DNA of 64,000 nucleotides, taken from assembly GCA_026004795.1 (NCBI GenBank), contig BPJV01000001.1, positions 778,446 through 842,445 on the forward strand, read 5' to 3'. Below, piece by piece: positions 34,956 through 44,082 of the stretch (the stretch's first letter is position 1; each line of letters begins with the position of its first letter). Under the pieces are notes generated by a model. The model had not been told where the DNA came from, did no database searches, and was given only the letters and a program-made list of their open reading frames with translations. Origin of the DNA: Pirellulaceae bacterium. GTDB lineage: Bacteria; Planctomycetota; Planctomycetia; Pirellulales; Pirellulaceae. The translations under genes and the position numbers were made by a program.

Positions 34956-36293
34956 ATGGTGACGGACAACGAAAATGGCTCTGGGACCAACGACATACGC
35001 GGTGTGATCTTGCCGGTGGGCGTTACCGCCGATCCGGTCCTGTTCTCGATTCGTGAACTCCAGCCCGAGTACCTGGGTTTGATCGGCACCCGGCAATCGG
35101 AACGGACGATGGACGAAGTGTTCCGACAGATCGCATTTCCGCCCCATAAGACCAGGGTTGAAATCGTCGAGGACAGTCCCGAGTGCATCGGCGACCTGAC
35201 CTATCGCGTTTATGACATCTATCACTGGATGCGGTGTCATGTTGGATTGTCCGCCGACCAGATCGCCATCGATCCTACGCCGGGACGCAAGTGGATGAGT
35301 GCGGGAACGACGATGGTCGCCTCGTATTTGGGGCTGACCATGTTCTACGTCGACGTCCGGTTTGTCGGAGGACGCCCGGATCCTTCGTCGATGCGGTTGA
35401 TCCGGCTGGGCAACGCGTTTGACCAGACGGGGTTCTTGCTCAGCGATCGCGGATGCGTGATGTTCAACAGCGGCCATTATGCTGCCGCGGCTCGGTTTTT
35501 TCGGCGCATCCGGCCCTCGCGGTCTCAAGAAACGGATTATTTCCATGGGCTGGCCGAGTTGGCCGATGCCTTGCACCGCTGGGATCTGTTCGAGCACTAC
35601 CAGCATTCGTTGCGCGAGCAATTCGACATCGCTTTGGAAAGCTTGCGCCGATTCGCCCGCGGCGGCCATGTGCCTTCCGAGTTTCATCACTTTCTTGAGC
35701 AGGTGTCTCTGTTGGCCGACGCCATCGACCAGGTCACGCAAGCGCCCCGTCCGACATTGTTGGCCGTGGCCGATTTGACGCGCAATGCAGAGCGACGCAT
35801 CCGTCAGGGACACTATGACGACGCGGTGGCCCGCCTGTATCGTGCTTTTGAAGCCCTGGCCCAATACCATCTGGTCGCTGACTTTGGAATCGATCCCAGC
35901 GATCCGCAGTGGGACGGGAAGGCGCCGGAAGTGCGCGCGGCGGTCCAGCGAGCCTGTGGCCAAATGCCCAAGAACGTTGCCAGTGTGCACGGTTGGACCA
36001 TACTGCGAGAACTGGGGCATCCGGTGGCCTCCCATGTCTTCGTGCCAGCCAAGAATGGGCAGTGGCGGATGAAGCTGGAAGGGTTGCTGGGCGATCGGAA
36101 TAATTCAATTCTGGCTCATGGATGGCGCCCGATCTCCCGTGACCGGGCAGAAAAGATGTTCGAACGCATCGTTGAATTGCTGGGCTCATTGGAATCGCAG
36201 GAATTGAGCGAAGCATACCAACGGTTGTCGGTGCCGGCCATTCCGACGATGCGGCGGGCCGCGGCAGATGCACCCGAAGATTTGTGGTGGTAG
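34956..36293 (+). CDS. CARF-HEPN CRISPR ancillary ribonuclease (TIGR02710-like, Csm6/Csx1 type)
   Basis: 445 aa. The N-terminal Rossmann-like CARF domain (~1-170) has 'ILPVGVTADPVLFSIRELQ' and the ligand-loop-like 'DPTPGRKWMSAGTTMVA' (~106-122), close to the 'D-T-G-G-T-K-x-M' pattern of TIGR02710 proteins. A helical middle follows (~180-280). The C-terminal HEPN-like domain has 'LLGDRNNSILAHGW', with Arg381 and His388 fitting the R-x4-6-H RNase motif. It should bind cyclic oligoadenylate from Cas10 and cut RNA non-specifically. The ATG at 34956 has GGAG upstream. Family naming is from memory of motifs. Confidence 0.87.
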   Translation: MVTDNENGSGTNDIRGVILPVGVTADPVLFSIRELQPEYLGLIGTRQSERTMDEVFRQIAFPPHKTRVEIVEDSPECIGDLTYRVYDIYHWMRCHVGLSADQIAIDPTPGRKWMSAGTTMVASYLGLTMFYVDVRFVGGRPDPSSMRLIRLGNAFDQTGFLLSDRGCVMFNSGHYAAAARFFRRIRPSRSQETDYFHGLAELADALHRWDLFEHYQHSLREQFDIALESLRRFARGGHVPSEFHHFLEQVSLLADAIDQVTQAPRPTLLAVADLTRNAERRIRQGHYDDAVARLYRAFEALAQYHLVADFGIDPSDPQWDGKAPEVRAAVQRACGQMPKNVASVHGWTILRELGHPVASHVFVPAKNGQWRMKLEGLLGDRNNSILAHGWRPISRDRAEKMFERIVELLGSLESQELSEAYQRLSVPAIPTMRRAAADAPEDLWW

Positions 36294-36308
36294 CAACGAG
36301 GTGGAGCG

Positions 36309-38358
36309 ATGACGAAAGTCAAACGGTGGGACCCCCGCGCATTGCTGGCCCGCTATGCAGCCGGTGATGCGACTGTCCGCGACGAGGTGCAGCAGTGGGT
36401 TGCCCAGGTCGGCCAGGAGCCCCGCGACCATCGTTTGTGGGGCCAATTGTGCGAAATGGTCGGATTGAGCAGTGCTGCCGTCCGCGAGTATGACATGTTG
36501 TTGCGCCAACATCCGCGCGATGTGGAACTGTTGCGAAAGGTGGCCCAGCTCCATGACGAACACGGCGATTTGGATGCGGCATCGCAGTATTGGCAGCGAT
36601 TGCTCGAAGTCGCTCCCGGCGATGCGGTTGCCGTCGACGAGTTGATAGGGATCTGGTTGGCCGACGGGAACACCCAGGGGATCCAGCAACTGTTGCAGCG
36701 AGCCGAGCGGGCCGGATACCCGCCGGAGCGGGCCGAGCAGTGGCGACGCCAATTGCAAAGGGAGAGCCATCAGGGCGAAGCGCAAGAATCTGCCGAAACT
36801 GCGTCGGCGACGACCACCGATCCCTTCGCCGCCCTCTCCGATGCGGACTGCGTACGCTTCGCAGCGCTGTTTGCTGGGCGGGAGGACGTCTATGCCCGGC
36901 AATGGCATCGGCCACAGGACCACGCCGTCGGGTACACTCCGGTCCACGAGCCGTTGACTCCGGCCGTCATCCGCCAGCATCTCCTCGGTGCGGTCACCGT
37001 GGGCGTGTATCCGATCCGATTGGACCAGACTGCTTTGTGGTTCGCCATCGACTTGGATATCACCCGTGCTCAGCTCGATCGGGCCCGGCGGGACCATGCT
37101 CACGCGCAATACCTGCGGCGGCTCATGCGGGACACCGGTATCGGCATTCTGTTGGCGCTGCGCCGTCTGGGGCTGGAACCCCTGTTCGAGAACTCTGGAT
37201 ACAAGGGGCGTCATTATTGGGTTTTCCTCGAGCGCCCTTACGATGCCGCCGTGCTGCACCACCTCGGCCGCCGACTGGTCAAACACTTGCACCAAACGCG
37301 ATGGTCCGATCTGGCCCGTGACGATCCGTCGACGATCGCCCAATACGCGCTCCCACAGGATGAATCGGTTTTGATTCCGCCTGAATTCTCGTTGGAGTTT
37401 TTCCCCAAGCAAGGCAAACGCAGCGGTAAAGGATTGGGGAACTTGATCAAACTGCCGTTGGGAGTGCATCAGCGCACCGGGCACCGCAGCATGCTGCTGG
37501 CCGACGACGGTACGCCGTGCCCCGATCCGCTGGATCGGTTGAAGCATGTCCAGCGGTTGGGGCGCCCGGCATTCGACGCGCTGGTCGATCGGCTGAACCG
37601 CATGGTCGGCACGGCCGATACGCCGTCCGATCGGAACCGGGACGAGGCGGGAGGCGACAGCGAACAGGCCGGGGAGGAAGGCGGCGCCGCCACACCACCC
37701 CTGTGGCCGCCCGATGTGCCCCCGCCCTGGACCGACGCCGATTTCGAAACCGATGCAGAAGTCCGTCATCTGCTGAAGCGATGTCCAGTGCTGGCCGAGT
37801 TGCGCCGCGTGGCCGAAGAGCATCGGCAGCTTTCGCATGACGAACAGGTGGTGTTGGCGCACACGCTGGGGCATCTTCCCAGTGGGCCGCAGGCGGTCAA
37901 TTACATGGTCACCAAGTGCGTCGAATTCTCGCCCGACCTGCTGCTCAAGAGCCCCTTGCAGGGAAATCCTATTTCCTGTCCAAAGATTCGCAAACGCATC
38001 GGGCACGTTACCCCGCCGCGTCCCCTGTTCGTGCGACTTCAGCTTCGCACCCAACCACTATCCCACGCCGGTGCTGCACCTGCAGACGCTCACCGAGGCC
38101 GATCGCCAACGGGCTCGGCAGGCGGCCCAGCTTCAGGCGGCCCAGGCCGATCAGTCGCTCGAGGCCACCATCCGCCGCTACACCGTCTTGGTGAACAAGC
38201 AGCAAGAGCTGGAACGGGAACTGCAGCAAGTCCACGACCACTTGTGCCGCGCCTTGGCTGCGTTGCCGCAGCGGTCCGTCGAGACGGAGAAGGGACGTTT
38301 CTACCTGGAAATGGTCGATGGGATCGAAACGCTGCGGTGGGAATCGGCGGGAGAGTAG
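36309..38358 (+). CDS. CRISPR-associated primase-polymerase (CAPP) with N-terminal TPRs; one-base frameshift near the 3' end
   Basis: Corrected length is 682 aa. TPR-like helices occupy ~20-140. The archaeo-eukaryotic primase (PrimPol) domain is ~190-430: motif I 'WFAIDLDI' (Asp248, Asp250), motif II 'YKGRHYW' (His302), then 'FFPKQGKRSGKGLGNLIKL'. A C-terminal helical region has Cys at 'TKCVEF', 'SCPKIRKRI' and 'PCSCDF', a possible metal- or FeS-binding set. The frame breaks at the CCCC run 38011-38014: frame 1 continues to 'RIGHVT', and the homologous continuation 'RVPCSCDFSFAPNHYPTP' is in the next frame, ending at 38358. Removing one C restores it. Located directly before cas1-cas2, as in known CAPP loci, so a role in spacer acquisition is likely. 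Confidence 0.85.
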
Positions 38359-38364
38359 GCGACG

Positions 38365-39489
38365 ATGCGCACCGTAGCGATCACCGAACAGGGAACTCGG
38401 TTGAGGGCCGAGGGCAAATTCCTTGTATTGGAATCGGAGGGGCGAGCGATCAAGAAGCTGCGCACCCACGACATCGAGCAGCTCCTGTTATTCGGCAACG
38501 TCGAACTATCCGCCGGGGCGATCGCCTTGCTGACGCGGACCGAGATCGATACCGTTTTTCTCACCTTGCGAGGATCGTTTCGGGCTCGGTTGTGGACTCG
38601 CGACTCGAAAAACGTAGTCCTCCGCTGCGACCAATGGCGTCGGGCCGGCGATGACCTGTTCACGCTCGACGCTGCCAAACGCATCGTGTTGGGTAAAGCC
38701 ACGTACCAGCGGCAGATTCTGCTCCGCGCCCAACGCGGACTGCAGGACCCTGCCCTGGCCGATGCCCTGACCCGCATGCGGGTATTGATCGATCAGATGC
38801 AGGTGGCCGAATCGGTCGACGCCGTCCGCGGCTACGAAGGCATCCTTGCGGCCCTGTACTTCGGTCACTTTGGCAAACTGATCAATCAGGGGGAATTCCA
38901 ATTCCAGGGACGCAACCGGAGACCGCCGCGCGATCCGGTCAATGCCATGCTGTCGTTCGCTTACGCCCTCTTGCTCGGTGTCGTCGAGGCCGAAGTACTG
39001 CGCGTCGGATTGGATCCGTACCTTGGTTACTTCCACGCGCCGGCCCGGGGGCGGCCGTCGATGGTCCTGGATTTGATGGAGGAGTTTCGGCCGACGATGG
39101 ATCAGCTCGTTCTCCGCATCATCAATCGGCGGCAAGTCGGAACGGCGGATTTCGAACGGAAATTCGCCGAGTCGTACGAAGCGATTCTGCAAGAAGAGCC
39201 TGAGGACGCGGACCCGTACGATGTGGAACGCGGCATTCCTGCGGTCCTGGACGAGGAGCAGGCGGCGGACCAGGAACCGTGGCGTCCGGACCGCCCCGCC
39301 GTATATCTGGGGCAAACGGGACGGAAAGTGTTCCTGGGGGAATTCTTTCGGCGGATGCGCGAGCCGGTATTTTATCCGCCGCGCGGACAGCGGCTGGAGT
39401 TGCGGGACGTGATCCGCCAGCAGTGTTATCATCTGGCCCGCGTGATCCAGGGCGAGGAGCCGGAGTATCAGGCATTCGTCCCCAAATGA
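38365..39489 (+). CDS. cas1: CRISPR integrase Cas1
   Basis: 374 aa. The N-terminal beta domain ('RTHDIEQLLLFGNVELS') is followed by the helical catalytic domain. Candidate metal ligands are Glu in 'RGYEGILAALYF', His in 'YFHAPARGRPSM' and the acidic set in 'LDLMEEFRPTMDQL', the standard Cas1 pattern. The C-terminal part (~265-320) is acidic and longer than in compact Cas1 proteins. ATG at 38365, 6 nt after the true CAPP stop, with GGAGAG upstream. With Cas2 it forms the integrase that adds spacers next to the leader. Confidence 0.96.
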   Translation: MRTVAITEQGTRLRAEGKFLVLESEGRAIKKLRTHDIEQLLLFGNVELSAGAIALLTRTEIDTVFLTLRGSFRARLWTRDSKNVVLRCDQWRRAGDDLFTLDAAKRIVLGKATYQRQILLRAQRGLQDPALADALTRMRVLIDQMQVAESVDAVRGYEGILAALYFGHFGKLINQGEFQFQGRNRRPPRDPVNAMLSFAYALLLGVVEAEVLRVGLDPYLGYFHAPARGRPSMVLDLMEEFRPTMDQLVLRIINRRQVGTADFERKFAESYEAILQEEPEDADPYDVERGIPAVLDEEQAADQEPWRPDRPAVYLGQTGRKVFLGEFFRRMREPVFYPPRGQRLELRDVIRQQCYHLARVIQGEEPEYQAFVPK

Positions 39490-39523
39490 GGCCGTGGGGG
39501 GTAATCGTGTCACGGGAGGGGCC

Positions 39524-39802
39524 ATGCCACACATCGTCGTTTGCTACGATATCGTTCAAGACCGTCGGCGCACGCGGGTCATGAAGCGGTTGCGCGAGTA
39601 TCTGCCGCATGTCCAGAAGAGCGTCTTCGAGGGAGAGGTGAGCGAGGGGCAGGTGCAGGAGTTGAAGCACATGTTGATGGGCGAGATCGACCTGGTGGAG
39701 GACACCGTACGGATCTATCGCCTGTGCGCCCGCTGCATCCCCATGACGGAGATCGTGGGGACGGGGCAATTCATCGAGGAGGAAGGGGACGAAGTGATTT
39801 GA
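39524..39802 (+). CDS. cas2: CRISPR-associated protein Cas2
   Basis: 92 aa, ferredoxin-like. It begins 'MPHIVVCYDIVQDRRRTRV', with the conserved Asp after the first strand, and ends with the strand 'PMTEIVGTGQFIEEEGDEVI'. The ATG at 39524 follows GGGAGGGG; the longer ORF from 39494 is unlikely. It lies 34 nt after cas1 and 271 nt before the first repeat. It serves as the dimeric centre of the Cas1-Cas2 integrase. Confidence 0.96.
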   Translation: MPHIVVCYDIVQDRRRTRVMKRLREYLPHVQKSVFEGEVSEGQVQELKHMLMGEIDLVEDTVRIYRLCARCIPMTEIVGTGQFIEEEGDEVI

Positions 39803-40073
39803 GCGGTTTTTTGTGGGCAGAGACGGCGAGACTTCCGCGAACCTTTCTTGGTTTACTGCAAATGATTGTAAAAACGTCGTAAGTTCATTGTTTGTAGGGG
39901 GTTACGTAAAATGGCCGAAAATGGGGGTTCGCGGATTCCGTAAGTCCTTGTGGCGTAGGGGCTTGCGTCAAATGCTCTGCCCCCCGGTTGGGGAGGGTGC
40001 GTAAAATGGAGAGGGGAGGTTCGCGGAAACGGGCTCGCAAATGCTTGCCAATCCAGCACTTAGATGGTATGCT
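39803..40073 (+). promoter_or_regulatory. CRISPR leader with internal direct repeats
   Basis: Gene-free region between cas2 and the first repeat. A ~37-nt sequence starting 'cgtaagttcattgt' (39878) and ending '...gttacgtaaaatgg' recurs at 39939 ('cgtaagtccttgtggcgta...gcgtcaaatgc'). A third partial copy 'gcgtaaaatgg' is at 39999. 'gggttcgcgga'-type words follow copies one and three. The degenerate last repeat at the far end (42132) confirms that the leader is on this side, so the array is read on the plus strand. Confidence 0.8.
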
Positions 40074-42132
40074 CTCCTCACCCACGCCCCTGACTCAGAA
40101 GGGATTGAAACTCGGCGACCTGGACCGTGACGGTCCCGAACTGGCCTTTCCTCCTCACCCACGCCCTGACTCAGAAGGGATTGAAACCCGCACGGCTTGC
40201 GGGATCCGTATCGGGAGGAGATCTCCTCACCCACGCCCCTGACTCAGAAGGGATTGAAACTCCGCGTGGTACTCGCGAGGGCCATCTGTGTGGCCCAGCT
40301 CCTCACCCACGCCCTGACTCAGAAGGGATTGAAACCCCGGATACTCCGGGCTCGAAGAGGCAGGGACAACGGCTCCTCACCCCACGCCCTGACTCAGAAG
40401 GGATTGAAACTTGCGCTAATCGCCTCCCCGTTCTTGATCTCTACCGCCTCCTCACCCACGCCCTGACTCAGAAGGGATTGAAACCTATCCGGGCTGACCG
40501 GCCTCCAGGCCGCGATAACGGGTCTCCTCACCCACGCCCTGACTCAGAAGGGATTGAAACCTGACAAAAATCTTGGTCACGTCGGCAGTCAGGAATAGTG
40601 CAGCTCCTCACCCACGCCCTGACTCAGAAGGGATTGAAACCGCGAGGGCCATCTGTGTGGCCCAGTTCGTCGGAGTGCCTCCTCACCCACGCCCTGACTC
40701 AGAAGGGATTGAAACAAGCACGCGACCGCGAATCGCTGAGTCTCCTGCTCCGCTCCTCACCCACGCCCTGACTCAGAAGGGATTGAACTAGACGCGGAAC
40801 GAGCGGCCGTTGTGCTTGACGCCGGCTCCTCACCCACGCCCTGACTCAGAAGGGATTGAAACCCAGGCGTCTTCGGTTTCGTTGACGACGAGGGCGCCAC
40901 TCCTCACCCACGCCCTGGACTCAGAAGGGATTGAAACGTATAGCCATCGGCGGATGGCGGCCTCGTTGTCCGCGTCGCTCCTCACCCACGCCCTGACTCA
41001 GAAGGGATTGAAACTTCGATCAAGAGTTAGAACTAGCATTCCTATCGCCTCTCCTCACCCACGCCCTGACTCAGAAGGGATTGAAACGTAGGGCAATCTC
41101 CCAGCGTTCCCCCGTCCGATAGCTCTCCTCACCCACGCCCTGACTCAGAAGGGATTGAAACCCTCTATTTGCTGCCTTGTGTGAAACCCGCCGCAGCTCC
41201 TCACCCACGCCCTGACTCAGAAGGGATTGAAACTGCCGTCGCACTTCACACAGCGATTGTTGCCCCATCCCCCCCTCCTCACCCACGCCCTGACTCAGAA
41301 GGGATTGAAACGCGTAGTCTTTGACTACTACGCACGTTAGGTGAACCCCCTCCTCACCCACGCCCCTGACTCAGAAGGGATTGAAACTGGTCATGACTGC
41401 CTCACAGTGTGGTGGTGGTGGTGGCTCCTCACCCACGCCCTGACTCAGAAGGGATTGAAACCTCGGTGATCTGGTGGGCGTGTTCCTCGTGCGTCAGCCT
41501 CCTCACCCACGCCCTGACTCAGAAGGGATTGAAACGCGGCAACAGTACGTCGCCGCGTCGCGAAACTGGGTCTCCTCACCCACGCCCTGACTCAGAAGGG
41601 ATTGAAACATGTGCTCCTGCGTGAACTGAAACGCGATCGTGGTCTCCTCACCCCACGCCCTGACTCAGAAGGGATTGAAACTCTCGGTCACGAGACCTTC
41701 GGGGGTCCGCGGCGGTTGGCTCCTCACCCACGCCCTGACTCAGAAGGGATTGAAACTACCACGCCCACCCCGAGTTATCGGGGTCTTTGTCGTCCCAGAC
41801 TCCTCACTCACGCCCTGACTCAGAAGGGATTGAAACTACCACGCCCACCCCCGAGTTATCGGGTCTTTGTCGTCCCAGACTCCTCACCCACGCCCTGACT
41901 CAGAAGGGATTGAAACTGTACGCGCCCCAGCAGAATCGCACGCCCGCGACTCCTCACCCACGCCCTGACTCAGAAGGGATTGAAAACCCGCGCTGACGCT
42001 CGTAGAGACCTTCGTCGCCCTCCAGCTCCCTCACCCACGCCCTGACTCAGAAGGGATTGAAACTGCGGTGGGTGCCGCGTCGGGTGTTCTCGACGGTGAC
42101 TCCTCACCCACGCCCTGACTCAGAAGGGATTG
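40074..42132 (+). CRISPR. CRISPR array, 28 repeats and 27 spacers
   Basis: The 37-nt repeat begins CTCCTCACCCACGCC and ends CAGAAGGGATTGAAAC. Its last 8 nt give the AUUGAAAC tag typical of Cas6-processed type I and III systems. Spacers are 33-43 nt. The last repeat (42100-42132) is truncated before AAAC, marking the leader-distal end. Nine repeats differ from consensus by a one-base homopolymer change (starts 40074, 40223, 40373, 40753, 40900, 41350, 41644, 41950, 42026), and one has a C-to-T change (41800). Two spacers overlap in sequence (40261-40298 and 40641-40678) and two are near-duplicates (41757-41799 and 41837-41879). Same strand as the cas genes. Confidence 0.97.
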
Positions 42133-42411
42133 GGGGCAGGCGGGAGACAGGAGGTTGGAGGAAGAGAAGAGGAGAGGAGAGTCGATGGCAGTTTGTGAAT
42201 GAATTTGTAAAGACGCTGCAGGTTTCGATGCGTGGTTTCCGGCCCCCCCGCTTCCTGGCATTGCATGGCTTGGTTGATGACTCTCGCAGGGGCGCCTCCG
42301 TCCTCCCGCCCTCCGGCCTCCGGACTCTGCGTTTGATTGCGCGACTGAAGTGCTGAGGGAATCGTTGGAATCAGTGGCGAATGAGGACGCCAGGGACTGG
42401 CGTGGTACTAT
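42133..42411. other. Spacer after the CRISPR array
   Basis: No gene. Starts with a G-rich purine tract (42133-42180) and contains the palindromic 'gacgccagggactggcgt' at 42388-42405, shared with 34758-34775. Confidence 0.6.
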
Positions 42412-42475
42412 GGGCCCTCCCCGCTCGGGCCCTCCCCGCTCGCATTACTCGCGACCCTCCCGGGGGGAGGGTGGG
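42412..42475. repeat. Dispersed GC-rich repeat, copy 2
   Basis: Two 'ccctccccgctcgggc' units, 'cattactcgcgaccctc' and 'ggggggagggtggg', in the same orientation as 25141-25246. It lies just past the CRISPR array. Confidence 0.85.
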
Positions 42476-42683
<208 letters not shown>

Positions 42684-44082
42684 TTAGCAGTTGATGACGT
42701 TGACGGCCAGGCCGCCGAGGCTGGTCTCCTTGTACTTGTTCTGCATGTCGAGGCCGGTTTGCCGCATGGTCTCGATGACGCGATCGAGGGGGACGCGATG
42801 TTTTCCGTCGCCGTAGAAGACGGCCAGACGTGCAGCATTGATGGCTTTGACGGGCTCCCATCGTATTTCGCTCGATGCACGGAATCTGAACCAGCCCCGC
42901 GACGGGGTCGCAGGTGAGCCCCAGATTATGTTCCATGCCCATCTCGGCAGCGTTCTCGATTTGATCGGGCGATCCCCCCAGCAGGGCCGCTAGTCCGGCC
43001 GCGGCCATCGAGCACGCCACACGCCTACTTCACCCTGACAACCCATCTCGGCTGCCGACAGTGAGGCGTTTTTCTTGTACAACGTGCCGATGGCGGTGGC
43101 CGTCAGTAAAAACTCTCGGATGCCCGCCGGCGCTGCGGTGGGGACGAAGTGTTCGTAGAAGCTCAGTACGGCCGGTATGATGCCAGCGGCGCCGTTGGTC
43201 GGGGGCGGTTACCACCCGTCCGCCGGCGGCATTCTCCTCGTTGACAGCCAAGGCGCACATGTCGACCCAGTCCATGGCGGTTAGAGGGTCCGAGCGGGCG
43301 GGGCCGGAGGGGTGGTCGCCCAGTCGGCGGTAGAGTTCCGGAGCGCGGCGCTGCACCCCCAGCCCGCCGGGCAGAACTCCCACCGTGTGGCAACCGCGAC
43401 GAATGCACTCGCGCATCGTGTGCCAAATTCGATCCAAGCCAGCGTCGATTTGTGCCTCCGATCGCAGCGTGCGTTCATTGGCGCGGACGATCTGGGCCAT
43501 GGTGAGCTGATGTCGGTGGCACAGGTCGAGCAATTCCGCCGCCGACCGAAACGGAAAACGGGGCGATTGGATGGCTCCGGTCGCGTCCTGCCCGGTCGCC
43601 AGTTCCGATTCCTCGGCCACGAAACCGCCGCCGATCGAAAAGTAGGTGCGCACCAGCCGCGGCGCGGGGCCGCTGTACGCCGTAAACCGCACCGCGTTGG
43701 AATGTTGTGGCAGGAACTCGTCCCGGTGCCAGAGGAGGTCACGTTCCAGATCCATGGCGATCCGGTGGCGGCCGAGCCAGCTCAGCGCTCTATCGTGCTG
43801 CACCTGTTCGTACAGGCGGTCCAGGGCGTCGGGGGCTACCGACTCCGGTTCTTCACCATGCCAGCCGGCAACGATCGCTCGGTCGGTGCGATGGCCGATA
43901 CCGGTCAGGGCCAGGGAACCGTATAGGTCGGCGGTCAAGCGAGTCACGTCGGCTGGTTCCCCCAAGGCTTCCAGCTCCAAGCAGAAACGCCGCGCGGCGA
44001 CCATGGGGCCGACCGTGTGGGAACTGCTGGGGCCGATGCCGATTTTGAACAACTCGAAGACGCTGGTCATGGCGGTGGTCAT
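42684..44082 (-). pseudogene. sdaA: L-serine dehydratase (SdaA type), three apparent frameshifts
   Basis: Starts at the ATG 44082 ('MTTAMTSVFELFKIGIGPSS'), carries the family signature 'GPSSSHTVGPM' and ends 'LAVNVINC' at 42684. It is the iron-sulfur enzyme that converts L-serine to pyruvate and ammonia. The frame breaks at 43201-43205 (run of five G, one too many), around 43018-43021 (an extra 'ca' pair) and at 42852-42854 (three G, one too many). Removing these four bases gives exactly 465 codons, the normal SdaA length. Cys ligands '[14 protein letters not shown]' and 'MGCQG' are present in the pieces. Either a recent pseudogene or sequencing errors; the same region shows many homopolymer differences. 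Confidence 0.85.

Noticed and set aside
36186-38054. Long antisense ORFs opposite CAPP, cas10, GroEL1 and GroEL2
   Set aside because: They are mirror frames of GC-rich coding genes, have no domain patterns and overlap strongly supported genes completely.
38359-38654. Extension of the primase-polymerase frame into cas1
   Set aside because: The residues after the CCCC run at 38011 are unrelated to any pattern, while the next frame gives a conserved continuation that stops just before cas1. The extension is a frameshift product.
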